From NCBI GenBank assembly GCA_963556255.1, contig OY744605.1, forward strand, positions 8,005,291-8,069,290: DNA of 64,000 bases. Reading direction: 5' to 3'. The DNA comes from Allolobophora icterica (Eukaryota; Annelida; Clitellata; Crassiclitellata; Lumbricidae). The notes under the pieces are model-generated. The model was not told where the DNA came from. It did not search any database and was given only the letters and a program-made list of their open reading frames with translations. Position numbers and translations under genes: made by a program. Shown here piece by piece: positions 52,401 through 64,000 of this stretch (the first letter of the stretch is position 1; every line of letters begins with the position of its first letter).

Positions 52401-53399
52401 AATTCATAGACCAGAAAAATTCGGATCTTAAATTCAAATTGTTTACATCTATGTAATCTCACAACTTGAGAAGTACAACTATTTAAAATAATAAATAAAT
52501 AATAACAGTGGAATTTCGAACGTCATCGATTTTCAGTACATTTTGTAACCTCGTAACCCTTGACAAGAAAACAATTTTCTTTCTTCGAAAATCCGATAAA
52601 CTTACCTACCTAAGAAGAGGGGAAAGGGAAGATAGGGGAGTGGAAGGGGTATGGGAATGGAAGGAGGACCCATGCACCCAGAGACGAAAGCAAATGTCGG
52701 CAAGAAACCCTTAAGAACTCTTTAACAGTTTGCCATGTTCAGCGATTTTATGCAAACTAACACTAGTCCTACCAAAAACCCATTTCATAGGCGCCGACTT
52801 TTGCTTTTGTCTTCTAATGGTAGCTTCATAAATAAATCGACTTATGAGGGAGATGAGTGAACGATGGAGGATTTCTTCTCCCGATCAAATCAACCGACCT
52901 GTCTCAAAATTCGAAGAATTTGGAGAAAAAGAAAACGTAGAAACAACAGCTGTGGTAGTACCAGTCCCAAGCGAGGATAAGGGAGGTGCTAGACGCTTTG
53001 CTAAACTGCATCCATTTAAACGCTTTTGCCATGCACTATGTCGTTGTAAATTTCATTCAACCATCAATGCTATTTTCTTCCTAGACACCTTTTAAACGCT
53101 GTAGACAGCCAATACATAGATGTTAATTTTCGTCAATTTAGTCATTGGTAATATACATGCATATTGCCCTTCGCAGGACGGATAACATATTTTAATAGGT
53201 AGGAAAGTCGACGTTACAATGAGGATCTATCTCTATCAAATCAACGCCACGGCAAAAAATTTGGCTTGATTTTTTTTCTGCTCCGTGCTATCAAAATCAG
53301 CCATAATGAGTACAATGACCATACGCTGTCGGTGGAAAGATCAGATGGCGAGGGAGAGGATTGGCCACCCTCCATCATAAGCTGAGGTCGACAAAATGA

Positions 53400-53400
<1 letters not shown>
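52401..53400. other. Repeat mosaic, no gene
   Basis: Contains the GGGAAGATAGGGGAGTGG purine tract also seen at 36240, fold-back-related GATGAGTGAACGATGG text, a weak module at 53095, and the left part of an ATC repeat copy. Confidence 0.5.
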
Positions 53401-54689
<1,289 letters not shown>

Positions 54690-54690
<1 letters not shown>

Positions 54691-56400
54691 TCAGTCAACA
54701 GTGGGCCCTATGTTACGTTGTTTTCATCGTTTCAATCCGACATTATGTAGAACTCAAATTCTCATAATAGCATGCGTTAAAAAGTAAATGGCCGTATTGT
54801 GCAACACAAAGGGTGAGAACTGTGTATACAATATCTTTGACATAATTTTATTAGGGGGCCCTTGAATGTTTGGCAGTTGTTGACAAGGGGGAGGGAGTCA
54901 AATTCTGCTTTAAAGTTTTTGACATAATTAATGGAAGACCCCTATGAGATTTATTTGAGCAATGGAGATATAATTATGACGACTCGAATCACCACTGACT
55001 GCAATGGTGGACATTGATCTCCAGAGAACCATGTTTCGACGCATTGCTTGTGAATAAGCTGTTATTTGTAAACTCCCCCATTCTAGTCATCTTTGTTATG
55101 ACACAGCGTCGTTAAACAGTAACTACAAACAGTGATGTGTTGTCACTATAAAAACAGTGATGACTGTACAAAGCATGTTTTCCTATCGACATCTCTTGGA
55201 TAGTGCAAGTCCGAAGCCTGGATAAGGAGGAGGGCGACGCCAATCATCTGTGTTATGACAAGGCATCGTTAACAGAAGTGAAACTAAAAAATATTAGACA
55301 CCTTTCAAAATGATTATTTTGTATTATTTTTATACTCTCATGCAATACCTTGTTTTAACTTTTACACCGTCTGCTCAATCACAAGTTTTTCTTAGACACC
55401 TTTAAAAGGCGTTTTTGAAATGCTATAAAGTCCTTGCTTTCGCTACGTATTGTAATAGGTTTGAAGGCTTGCTTTGGTGGCTGGTTGTACACGTATGCAG
55501 ACTTAGGCTATAGCTGTTGCGCTAAAACAATATGTTCGTACTATAAATGTGCTACACTTTTTAACCATACGTATAAGTTATGTTAATATTGCTTATTTGC
55601 ATTGATTGATTACTTATGTAAAAATTTAAAACTAAAATAAGAATCTAATGTCAAAATTACATGTATAATAAATAATTGATGAGCTGATTAAAAATGAAAG
55701 GTAATAGATTAAGAATCTCAAGTGATATTACAGTCTCTCTTTTACTATCAAATCTGTTGCAATTAAAGATTCACTTGTATATTTAACATTAATTACCTTT
55801 TAGAAATTAAGCACTGTATTGTTTAATTGCATTAATTATCACTCTACCATAACACATTTATTCTAATAAGGGGTAGTGCTAGTCCCAAGCATGGACAAGG
55901 GAGGTAGTCAATGCTTATCATCTTTGATATGACACAGCGTTGCTAAACTACAACCATTAAAAAGCTTTTGTCATTCGCTATATCATCCCTAATTTAATTC
56001 GACCATCATTTCTATGCACTATTTCCCAACAGGAACAGTAGTTGCCCTGCCAGACACAAGATATCGTGAAGTAATGGGTGCAAATTTAACATAAAAATCA
56101 GCTCTTCTTAATAATAATAAAAAGTAAGCTCTCCTTAGACACCTTTTAAAAGTTTTCGGCTCTCATTACATAGTGCTAGTTTTGTTAATTTAGTCATTCA
56201 TAAACTGTATTGATACGTTAAATGGTCGACGTCACAGTTATTTATATCAAATCACCGCCAGAGAAGATATTTATCTTCAGCGTTCTTCTGCTCCGTGTGG
56301 AAACTCAGCCGTAATGAATACGCTGTCAGTGGGAAGATCAAAAGGCCAGGTAGAAGATTGGCCACCCAGCATCATATGCTAAGGCCGAGAAAGTGACGTC
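54690..56400. other. Repeat mosaic, no gene
   Basis: 54838-54945 is related to 29160-29270 inside the hAT element (GACATAATTTT...TTAGGGGG...CAGTTGTTGACAAGGGG). Modules at 55298, 55396 and 56139. AT-rich stretch 55560-55860 has no feature. Confidence 0.5.
55396..55430 (+). promoter_or_regulatory. ACACCTTTAAAAGGCG / TATAAAG module
   Basis: ACACC at 55396, TATAAAG at 55424, distance 28. Confidence 0.35.
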
Positions 56401-57300
56401 GCCAATACTTTTATAATCATGGCTGCCTCTTCCTCTTCTATATCTAGCTATATAACGGTGAAAATTGAACCATAAGATGTCGTTAAACTGTTGGAATCAA
56501 TCAAATCATTGTTTTGATCTCATTATCATCATTGTCGTCTTCGTCGCCGTTATCATCATCATCAGCGTCATTGTCTTAATCGTTATTTATCGCTGACATT
56601 ATAATTTTTGATTTATTAGGACGACATCAAACCTTGATCAGATTGGAATACTTGAATAAAATCTGCCTGTGCCCGTAATCGAGTGTTACCAGTTCGAAAT
56701 CTGGATAAAAGAGGAGGACGACGTTAGTGGCAGCCAAAAGATGTCGCTAAAGACTGGACATACCGGTTCAATTGTCATCTCTGAAATTTTCCCCAACGAC
56801 TTCAATGGCCTTTGACGCCATAGAAATATCAGTTGACTCTCGGAGTGCATGGAGTCCACATGGATTCCATGTATTGCCCATGGACATGACAGCAGGGCAC
56901 TATTTGACCTGCTGAGTATCCACAAAGTATAGAGGTGAGGCCACATTCCTCTGGAACTTGGCCAACTTGGCCTCGCCTTCAAGAATTTCAACCCTAATTC
57001 GTCCGATCCTCCGCCTACAAAGATTTCAACGAAACCCGCGAAAAAATAACACAGATGGTGCGTCATGTTTGCCAAGCTTTCCAGTCTTCAGCCAAACCCA
57101 CTTTACCAGCTCCACTGCCTCCTGTTTCTGCTCTCTATGGTAACCGGACTCAGATCTCCACTGGACATCGATATATGGACAACCCCTCTGACATGACACA
57201 ACGCTCGCGAAAGAGCGGTTACCCTACGCTTAGCTTTAGAGTAGCACTTTAGTTATCTAGAGTTTCCGATGACGATCTGGACATTAGTGCCAATTCGTTC
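56400..57300 (+). repeat. ATC-bearing repeat copy (short array) and LINE tail relic
   Basis: GTTGGAATCAATCAAATCAT (56491) precedes a short mixed array (56520-56580) and the GGACGACATCAAACC arm; a LINE tail (TAACCGGACTCAGATCTCCA, 57139) lies downstream. Confidence 0.6.
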
Positions 57301-58390
57301 CTTTGCTTTCTTTTATTTCTTTTCAGAAACTTCTAGAAACTCCAAAATCAGAAAGAGTCATGAAGGAGAAAGTGATGCAGTAAACTCGATAAGAAAAAGA
57401 GACTGCTTAACCAACGTTTAGTAAAATCAAGGCGTTAACCCCGCTGTTTAAACCAGTAATAACTTTTGTTCATAGCTAATAGGTGTCCCTATTAGCGGGA
57501 TCATATCCCTTCTGGGCCTACAGTTGTTACCTAACTGTTTTCTTAAAAGTGTCATTGTAGTTGCCTTGATTGTACATAAATGGTTTCAAAAATGATGATT
57601 TCATTTGATTTTATTTGAGAAACAAATTTTTCCGACAAAATGCCGCGAAAATCAATTCAAAAGGGAACAATTTCACGCAGTTAACCGTCGATTATAAACA
57701 ATACAAAAGTTTGATAACAATTTGAAAATCCTTGATCGTCTCCAACTCGTCATGAAATCCCTTACATACTCCAAAATAATTTTGCAACTTTATGTCATTT
57801 GACGCAATTTCATATTCACCAAAGAATGGAGTAGGATATTAATTTCAGAACGGTTGGCAGAGAGACTATATATACAACTCCTTGAAAGCGTTTTAAAGGT
57901 GTCTTAGAAGCGTATTTGAGTGCTGCTGACTTGCTGAGCGAGTCTGCCCGTTCATTCCCTAGAATCCCAGACCGTAATCGTAATTAACTTGTAAACAGAA
58001 GCTGCTACAATGAACTGTGATTATATGCAACTGCTGAAAAGCGTTTTAAAGGTGTGTTAGGCGTGCAGTTGAGTGTGTCTGTCCGTTCTTTCCCTAGATG
58101 TCCAGATCGTAGTCGTAAACTCCAAATTTCTAAAGCACTAGGGCCTACTCTAAAGCTAAGCGTAGGGCACCAGCTTATTCACAAGCGCTGCGTCGTATAA
58201 GAGCTTTGTTCTACACCGAATTAGTTCCTAGCAAACTCAGTCATAATGGGTACACTGACCATACACCGTCGGTGGAAAGTTCAGACGGGGAGGGGAGGAC
58301 TGATTATCCAACATCATATGTTGAGGCCGAGAAAAGAAATCGCTGACACTTCATACCCATGGCACCCTCTTCTACTATATCTAGCTATAT
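57300..58390. other. Repeat mosaic with minus-strand module pair
   Basis: Reverse copy of the stretch at 7440-7770 (57600-57880), two minus-strand modules (ACACC at 57902 with TATATATA at 57874; ACACC at 58055 with ATATAA at 58026), and the left part of an ATC repeat. Confidence 0.55.
57867..57902 (-). promoter_or_regulatory. ACACCTTTAAAACGC / TATATATA module
   Basis: Minus-strand ACACC begins at 57902 and TATATATA at 57874, distance 28. Confidence 0.35.
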
Positions 58391-58732
58391 CAGCGGTTCT
58401 CAACCTTTTGAGATTCAAGGACCACTTAAAAATTTTGTGTCTCGGTCGCGGACCACCACTAAAAATTGTGCCAAAAACCGAATTAATACAAAAGATATTT
58501 TTTGCCATAAATTCGTGTATTATTAGTTTCCTGCTGCTATCTAACCGATTCTGGCGATTGAAATAAAACAAAAATTTACAAAATTTACAAAATTTGTCTG
58601 TTTGCATGTTTTAAATTGTAAAAATATAAATTGTAGGCCTTGCTCGCGGACCACCAGACAGATGGCCGCGGACCACCAGACAGATGGCCGCGGACCACCA
58701 TGGGTCAGCGGACCACAGGTTGAGAACCGCTG
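58391..58732. mobile_element. hAT MITE, 342 bp, with 8-bp target duplication
   Basis: Ends CAGCGGTTCTCAACCTTTTG and its inverted counterpart CAGCGGTTCTCAACCTGTGG. AGCTATAT is duplicated at 58383-58390 and 58733-58740. GGACCACCAGACAGATGGCC is tandemly duplicated near the right end. These ends (CAGCGGTTCTCAACCTTT) are characteristic of widespread animal hAT MITEs. It splits an ATC-bearing repeat copy. Confidence 0.93.
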
Positions 58733-59290
<558 letters not shown>

Positions 59291-59302
59291 TATTAGTGAC
59301 AT

Positions 59303-60265
59303 CAGGGCCTACTATCCCCCCTGTAAGCTGGAAGCAATCCCCTCTTACTGTAAACCTCTCTTATCTCCCCTCCCTTCCTACACCTCCCCACTCCCTCCCC
59401 CTCCCATTCCCCACCCAATCCACACCACTCCATCTTCCCCCCTCCTGTACATTCACCCTCCCCTTCCCTCCCTTGAAGTGGGGGTCCGGGGGTCCTCCCC
59501 CGGAAAAATTTGGATTTCTACATTGCCGTAGGTGAGTTTTAGCGCATTTTTTTAGCAAGAAAACTGGCTTTGGAAGACTACATTTTAGTTCAACTGAACT
59601 GTTGAATTAATTTCTGCAAGGCTCCCAGTGCACTGTAAAATTTTATGGGACAAGCTGTAATAAATATGGCACAAAATTTCAGTACTACAATTATTGTTGT
59701 GTAGTGCAGTGAAAATGAGATTATCAGGTCTTGAAATATTCCTGCAAAATAATTGTCTGCTGGATAACACTGTAGTAGGCAGGGATGTAGCCTTTTACCG
59801 CTGCATTACACCAGAAATGTGCATTCATAATGCAATCTTTAAAATCCCCATATATTGCTAAACAGTGTCCTATATTGCCAAATATTTTAACATGTGTCCC
59901 ATATTTTTGAAATTTCTAAATCAACAGGATTGTGAATGCTTTTCTTCAATTTTTAAAATGCTTTTTACATCTTTCATCAACAAAAAATAGCAGAACATAA
60001 TGGCCAATAGCTAAAGAAAAACCAGTAATAATGATACACTGTAACACTGCTTAGACACTGTACGGTAACCTCAGCAAATATTGCATGGCCCATAATACTG
60101 ATACATCACAATACAATACTTTAAGAATCATTAGTAATTAGTCACTTTATTAGTCACTAGTTATTAGAAATTAGTGACTGTGCCAGGGGGGGGAAACTTT
60201 TTCCCCTCTGGCACAAATTGGAAGCAGTCTGATTCCTTCCCCCCCCCCCTACGTAGTAGGCCCTG
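59303..60265. mobile_element. Candidate DNA-transposon remnant with 12-bp inverted ends
   Basis: CAGGGCCTACTA at 59303 and its inverted copy TAGTAGGCCCTG ending at 60265. Between them is sequence unlike the neighbouring repeats: a C/T-rich tract (59320-59480), the hairpin-prone GGGTCCGGGGGTCCTCCCCC and AT-rich text. The 8 bases outside the ends do not match, so this may be chance or a rearranged copy. Confidence 0.35.
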
Positions 60266-61790
60266 CGACTTGGTTCACCGCAGTGGACATCGATCTCTGG
60301 ACAACCTGATACGACGTAGGGCTCGTCAATAAGCTGTTAACTGTTAACTCCCCACTGCTCGTACTCTGGTAGTGCCAGTCCCAAGTCCTTTAGAAAGGAG
60401 GAGAGTGACGCTAATTATCTTTGTTATGATACAACCTTTCTTCAGTTACAAATACAAACAGTTGTCGCTACTGTTCAAAACATGTTTTCCTATCGACCTC
60501 GCATGTTGTAAATCCTGCACTGGCTGGATTGTGCAAGTCCGAAGACTGGGTAAGGAGGAGGGCGATGCCAATAATTATATAAAAAGGCATCGTTTAACAG
60601 AAGCGAAACTGAATTACATTAAATACCTTTTACAATTATTATTTCGGATTATATATACACCCATGAAATACTGTGCTTTAAATATTTAAACCGTCTGTTT
60701 AATCACAAGTTTGCTTAGACGCCTTTAGGACGTGTTCTCAAAATGCTATATAATCTTAATTCGTTACATATTTTGAGCTTCTAGCGATCGATGGTTTAAT
60801 TACACTTGCGTAGACTAAATTGGTAAGATGAAAATAATATTATGTACATAATATTATTAATGTGTTGTGGTTTTTTAAACCATTGTATGTTAGCCCTATT
60901 ACGTTAAAATTGCTTGTTAATATTATACGTAAAATGTATAACTGAAATGAGAATCTCATTTCAAAATACATGTATAATAAATAATCGTTAACCTGTATTA
61001 AAATTTGAACTAATAGTTTTAAAATCTCAGGGAAAATTAGAATTCCCTTTTATTTTCAAATCTGCAACATAATTATGATAAAGAACTGTCGTCTTCAATG
61101 TTTTCTTGCATTTCTTTAATATTGTTTGATGGCATTGAATGATAAATTCTTGAAAATTCAAAGTACAATAAAAAATATCAAGTAATTATTATATGCATTG
61201 TAAAGGTGTAAATCAATCATTATTTATTCTGTTAAACAATGAGTATTAGTGACATTGTAAAGTACTGTTTTAGCACGTTTAAACGGCGTCTTTTGGACCC
61301 TCTAAATTCTTTGTGTTAATTCTATTGTGTACATTTTCAAATTATTGTCAACAGTCCTATTGCGAATTTAAACTTTGGAATTGTAAAAAGACATAATTCT
61401 TGTTGTTATTCAAATTTGAGACAAACGGGTCCTGTAGTCATTGTAGATGTCTCAAACACTGGATTCCACAACGATCTATGCTAATCGTTAATTAACGTTC
61501 AGCAATTTATTCATTCGTAGCTTTTATATAGCGCCTTCGCTCTCTCAGAGGCACTCAAACACTACGCCTGTAGCTAAATGTTGTTAAACTGAAAAACTGT
61601 TTTTGTCGCCGGTTGAGCTAAACTCCCAAAAGTTTCAACAACAGTTTTCAGCATTTTCTCATTCAAGCTAAAATAATCACATTGCTCTGCAAGCTACTAT
61701 CAAATTACTTGCAATGAACTACACAAAGCAAGGAATTTGATGCTGACCGAAGGTCGACGTCTTTGATAGCCATAGAATGTAAGTAAGGAA
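60266..61790. other. Repeat mosaic, no gene
   Basis: GGACATCGATCTCTGGACAA, GTGCCAGTCCCAAGTCC and GGTAAGGAGGAGGGCGATGC pieces, weak modules near 60628 and 60716, AT-rich 60830-61220, and a LINE 3'-end trace TATATAGCGCCTTCGCTCTC (61525). Confidence 0.5.
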
Positions 61791-62175
61791 ATGAAAAAAA
61801 GTATCATCCACTGTAACTTGAAGTTACCACTACAAATGAAGTCCCACCTGTTCAAGAATTCCAACTCCGATCCTTTGACTTTCGAAGCTTTCTCGCCATA
61901 GACGAAACTCGCCTTGGCAGCTGCTCTGCCTCCGCTTTCTGGTCTCTCTGGCAACCGGACTCGGAACTCCACCGGACATCGATCTCTGGACAACCCATCT
62001 GACAAGACGCAGCGCTCGTGAAGAAGCGTTTGCCCTGCGCGCAACTTTAGAGATGCGCTTTAGAAATTTTGAGTTTACGATTATTAGCTGGGCATCTAGG
62101 GGATCGAACGGGGAGACGCACTCAACCGCACGTCTAAGACACCTTTGAATCGGTTTTCATGAGTGGCATATATAA
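61790..62175 (+). repeat. LINE tail relic with ACACC/TATA module
   Basis: GGTCTCTCTGGCAACCGGAC...GACGCAGCGCTCGTGAAGAA, then ACACCTTTGAATCGG (62139), TATATAA (62169) and a following GGTCTCAGATC. The minus-strand open frame here is not a gene. Confidence 0.6.
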
Positions 62176-62408
62176 TTTTTCTAACAACCGGTCTCAGATC
62201 AGATCGTAATTTCGTTAAATTGCGTTGAATCGCTGAAAAGTTTCAAAGCGGGATTCTGATGTGTTAAAAGAACTTTTGTATTGTTTACATTCGACGGTTT
62301 GATGCGAAAAGTGTTTTATATGGAAATGATTCAAATGTTGCTTCCAATTTAATGATGTATAGCGTGAAGCAATGCCTACGAATTAACAGCAATATCAGCT
62401 CTTCTTAT

Positions 62409-62443
62409 ACACCTTTTAAACGATGTAGCCATGAGTTATATAG
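62409..62443 (+). promoter_or_regulatory. ACACCTTTTAAACGA / TATATAG module
   Basis: ACACC at 62409, TATATAG at 62437, distance 28. Its downstream sequence differs from that of the copy 270 bp upstream. Confidence 0.35.
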
Positions 62444-62449
62444 TCGTTA

Positions 62450-63690
62450 ATTTCGTCAATTTAATCATTGATACAAACTTTAGAAAAATATCGTCACCCC
62501 TTGCGTGGGGAATAACCTATGCGTTTAACAACCAGCTCCTGGAAAATTAATTTAGCTGAAAACATAATTTGTATTATGCTCTTTAACTTATTAGTTTCAA
62601 TAGTATCAGACTAGTATTAATTTCAGTTTTTACTACTAAATCAAGAGTAAATAAGTGAAAATGTTCATAAAGAGACTTATTGTCACTGTTCAGTACAAAT
62701 ATTTGCTGTAATTTAGCGTGATAATCCTAGAAACATGGAACGACTAACGCTTAGTGCAACATCAAACGTAGGCTACTGTTCGCGTTGTAGTCGCTATCTA
62801 AGCTATCGAGTTTAAATTCTGAATCTGAAGGGAATAAAGAATTATCGTCCGTAAATATTTCTGCCAAAACTTCGCTGATATTCGCTTACGACCTCTTGAT
62901 GCTATGGTTTTAGTAAACGAAAATTTACTAAACAAAATCTAAAGTTGTTGACACTAAAAAGTTGTCAACAAACGGCCTTTACTAATGGATAACTCTTGTC
63001 CTACCCCAGAATAACTAACCTAGAATGATTTCAGCACGACAGTATAGCTAACCTAGAACAATTAGTCTTGTACGCCGTTTTTATTCGATCCCGAGCCAGC
63101 GAAAATCAATAACGTGCTTGACGTATATATATACTGCTTCCCCGGCAGCAGGAAGGCTATGACGTATATATACGGCTTCCCCAGGCAAGGGGTTAACGAC
63201 CATTCCATCCACAGGCTATCGTTAAACACGGGATACAACCAATCATTGTTTTACAGTTGTTTTTTTATAACAAATCACCTACAGGGTAGAAATTTGCTTG
63301 AACTTTCTTCTGCTCCGTGTATGCTCCATAGCAAAATAAGTCATAATGACCAAACGCTGTCGGTAGGAAGAACAGACGGCGAAGGAGAGGACTGCCCACC
63401 ACCCATGGGCGTCCGCAGGGAGGGCAAACATTTCTAGGGGACAAAAATTTCTAGGGAGCAAAATTTTTGTAGTGGAGCAAAATGGCGTGTTTTTGCATAG
63501 CTGACTCGCCTCAATAATTAAGCGTTCTAGCATTGAAAATTGTGTTGGGACTGTTAAAAAAATCTTAAAAATCAAAAAGATTTTATTTTTTTAAAATATT
63601 TTCAAAATACAGGTGGCAAATGCCCCTTGGCACCGCCTCCGGATGCCCATGCACCCATCTTCATATGCCGAGGCCGTGAGAATGAAGTCG
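62450..63690. other. AT-rich sequence and repeat pieces
   Basis: 62500-63060 shows no recognisable feature. A two-copy repeat of GACGTATATATACNGCTTCC lies at 63120-63182. Then comes a plus-strand piece of the SINE family 1/ATC repeat (63260-63420), interrupted by about 230 bp of foreign AT-rich sequence before TTCATATGCCGAGGCCG. Confidence 0.5.
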
Positions 63691-64000
63691 CTGACTTCAT
63701 ATCCATTTCTCCCTCTTCTTTTGTATCTAGAAATATGACGGCGAAAATTGTACCGCAAGATTATCATCATCATTATCGTTGTTTATCATTGACATCATAA
63801 TTTTTTCATTCATTAGGACGACATCAAACCTGAAACTGACTGGAATATTTTAATTAAATCCGCCCTTGCCCTTAGTCAGGTTGTGTCAATCTCATGCCCG
63901 GATTAAGGGGGAGCGCGATTCTAATCATCTAAACAGATCCTATTCCCAGAATGCAAGGCGCAGATAACGTCACTGTTCTGCGAGGCGTGGAAACCATGGA
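63690..64000 (+). repeat. ATC-bearing repeat copy, minimal array, cut by window end
   Basis: Only about five ATC-like units at 63762-63782, then GACATCATAATTTTTTCATT, GGACGACATCAAACCTG and the GGATTAAGGGGGAGCGCGATT arm. Confidence 0.7.

Overview
The window is animal nuclear DNA, most likely from an invertebrate. It is packed with transposable elements, tRNA-derived SINEs, LINE relics and triplet microsatellites, and I found no convincing host protein-coding gene or intact RNA gene. The host assignment rests on the element types present (Polinton/Maverick, L2/CR1-type LINEs, hAT and piggyBac MITEs). I cannot name a species.

The centrepiece is a complete Polinton/Maverick (a virus-like, adintovirus-type DNA transposon) at 8541-25724, about 17.2 kb. 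Both ends are visible. A 6-bp target-site duplication, AACTCC, sits at 8535-8540 and 25725-25730, and degenerate terminal inverted repeats of about 200 bp begin 5'-AG. From left to right it carries, on the minus strand, a putative ssDNA-binding-like protein, a chromodomain retroviral-type integrase and a zinc-ribbon/phospholipase-A2-like protein. On the plus strand follow the packaging ATPase, penton-type minor capsid protein, a hydrophobic virion-type protein, a dUTPase-fold-like protein, a frameshifted membrane protein, a conserved Polinton protein of unknown function, a frameshifted pVI-like protein, the double-jelly-roll major capsid protein and a SAP-like protein with an acidic/serine tail. 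On the minus strand at the right are a phage-tail-like fibre with a C1q-like head, an adenain-type protease and protein-primed DNA polymerase B. Together these supply replication (PolB, SSB-like), integration (integrase, TIRs), packaging (ATPase), capsid building (MCP, penton), maturation (protease) and probably cell attachment or membrane passage (fibre, PLA2, pVI-like).

The copy is recent but dead. PolB has an in-frame TGA and a nested 5'-truncated LINE (about 21725-23257). Three structural genes carry one-base frameshifts. The integrase has lost its ATG and has a shortened D-to-E interval. Many genes have an AT-rich TATAWAAAATG-like string directly at the start codon, a candidate element-specific promoter.

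The flanks (1-8534 and 25731-64000) are a mosaic of old dispersed repeats. Recognisable insertions are a hAT MITE with an 8-bp TSD at 28307-29466, a second at 58391-58732, a piggyBac-like MITE with TTAA TSD at 43038-43656, a LINE with an open reverse-transcriptase frame at 40154-42297, LINE 3' fragments, two tRNA-derived SINE families, a long fold-back at 3271-3530 and many triplet arrays. A short module, ACACCTTTTAAACGC followed 27-30 bp later by TATATAA, recurs about 45 times on both strands in the flanks and not in the Polinton. It looks like a distributed snRNA-type (PSE plus TATA) or core-promoter cassette and is the least explained signal here.
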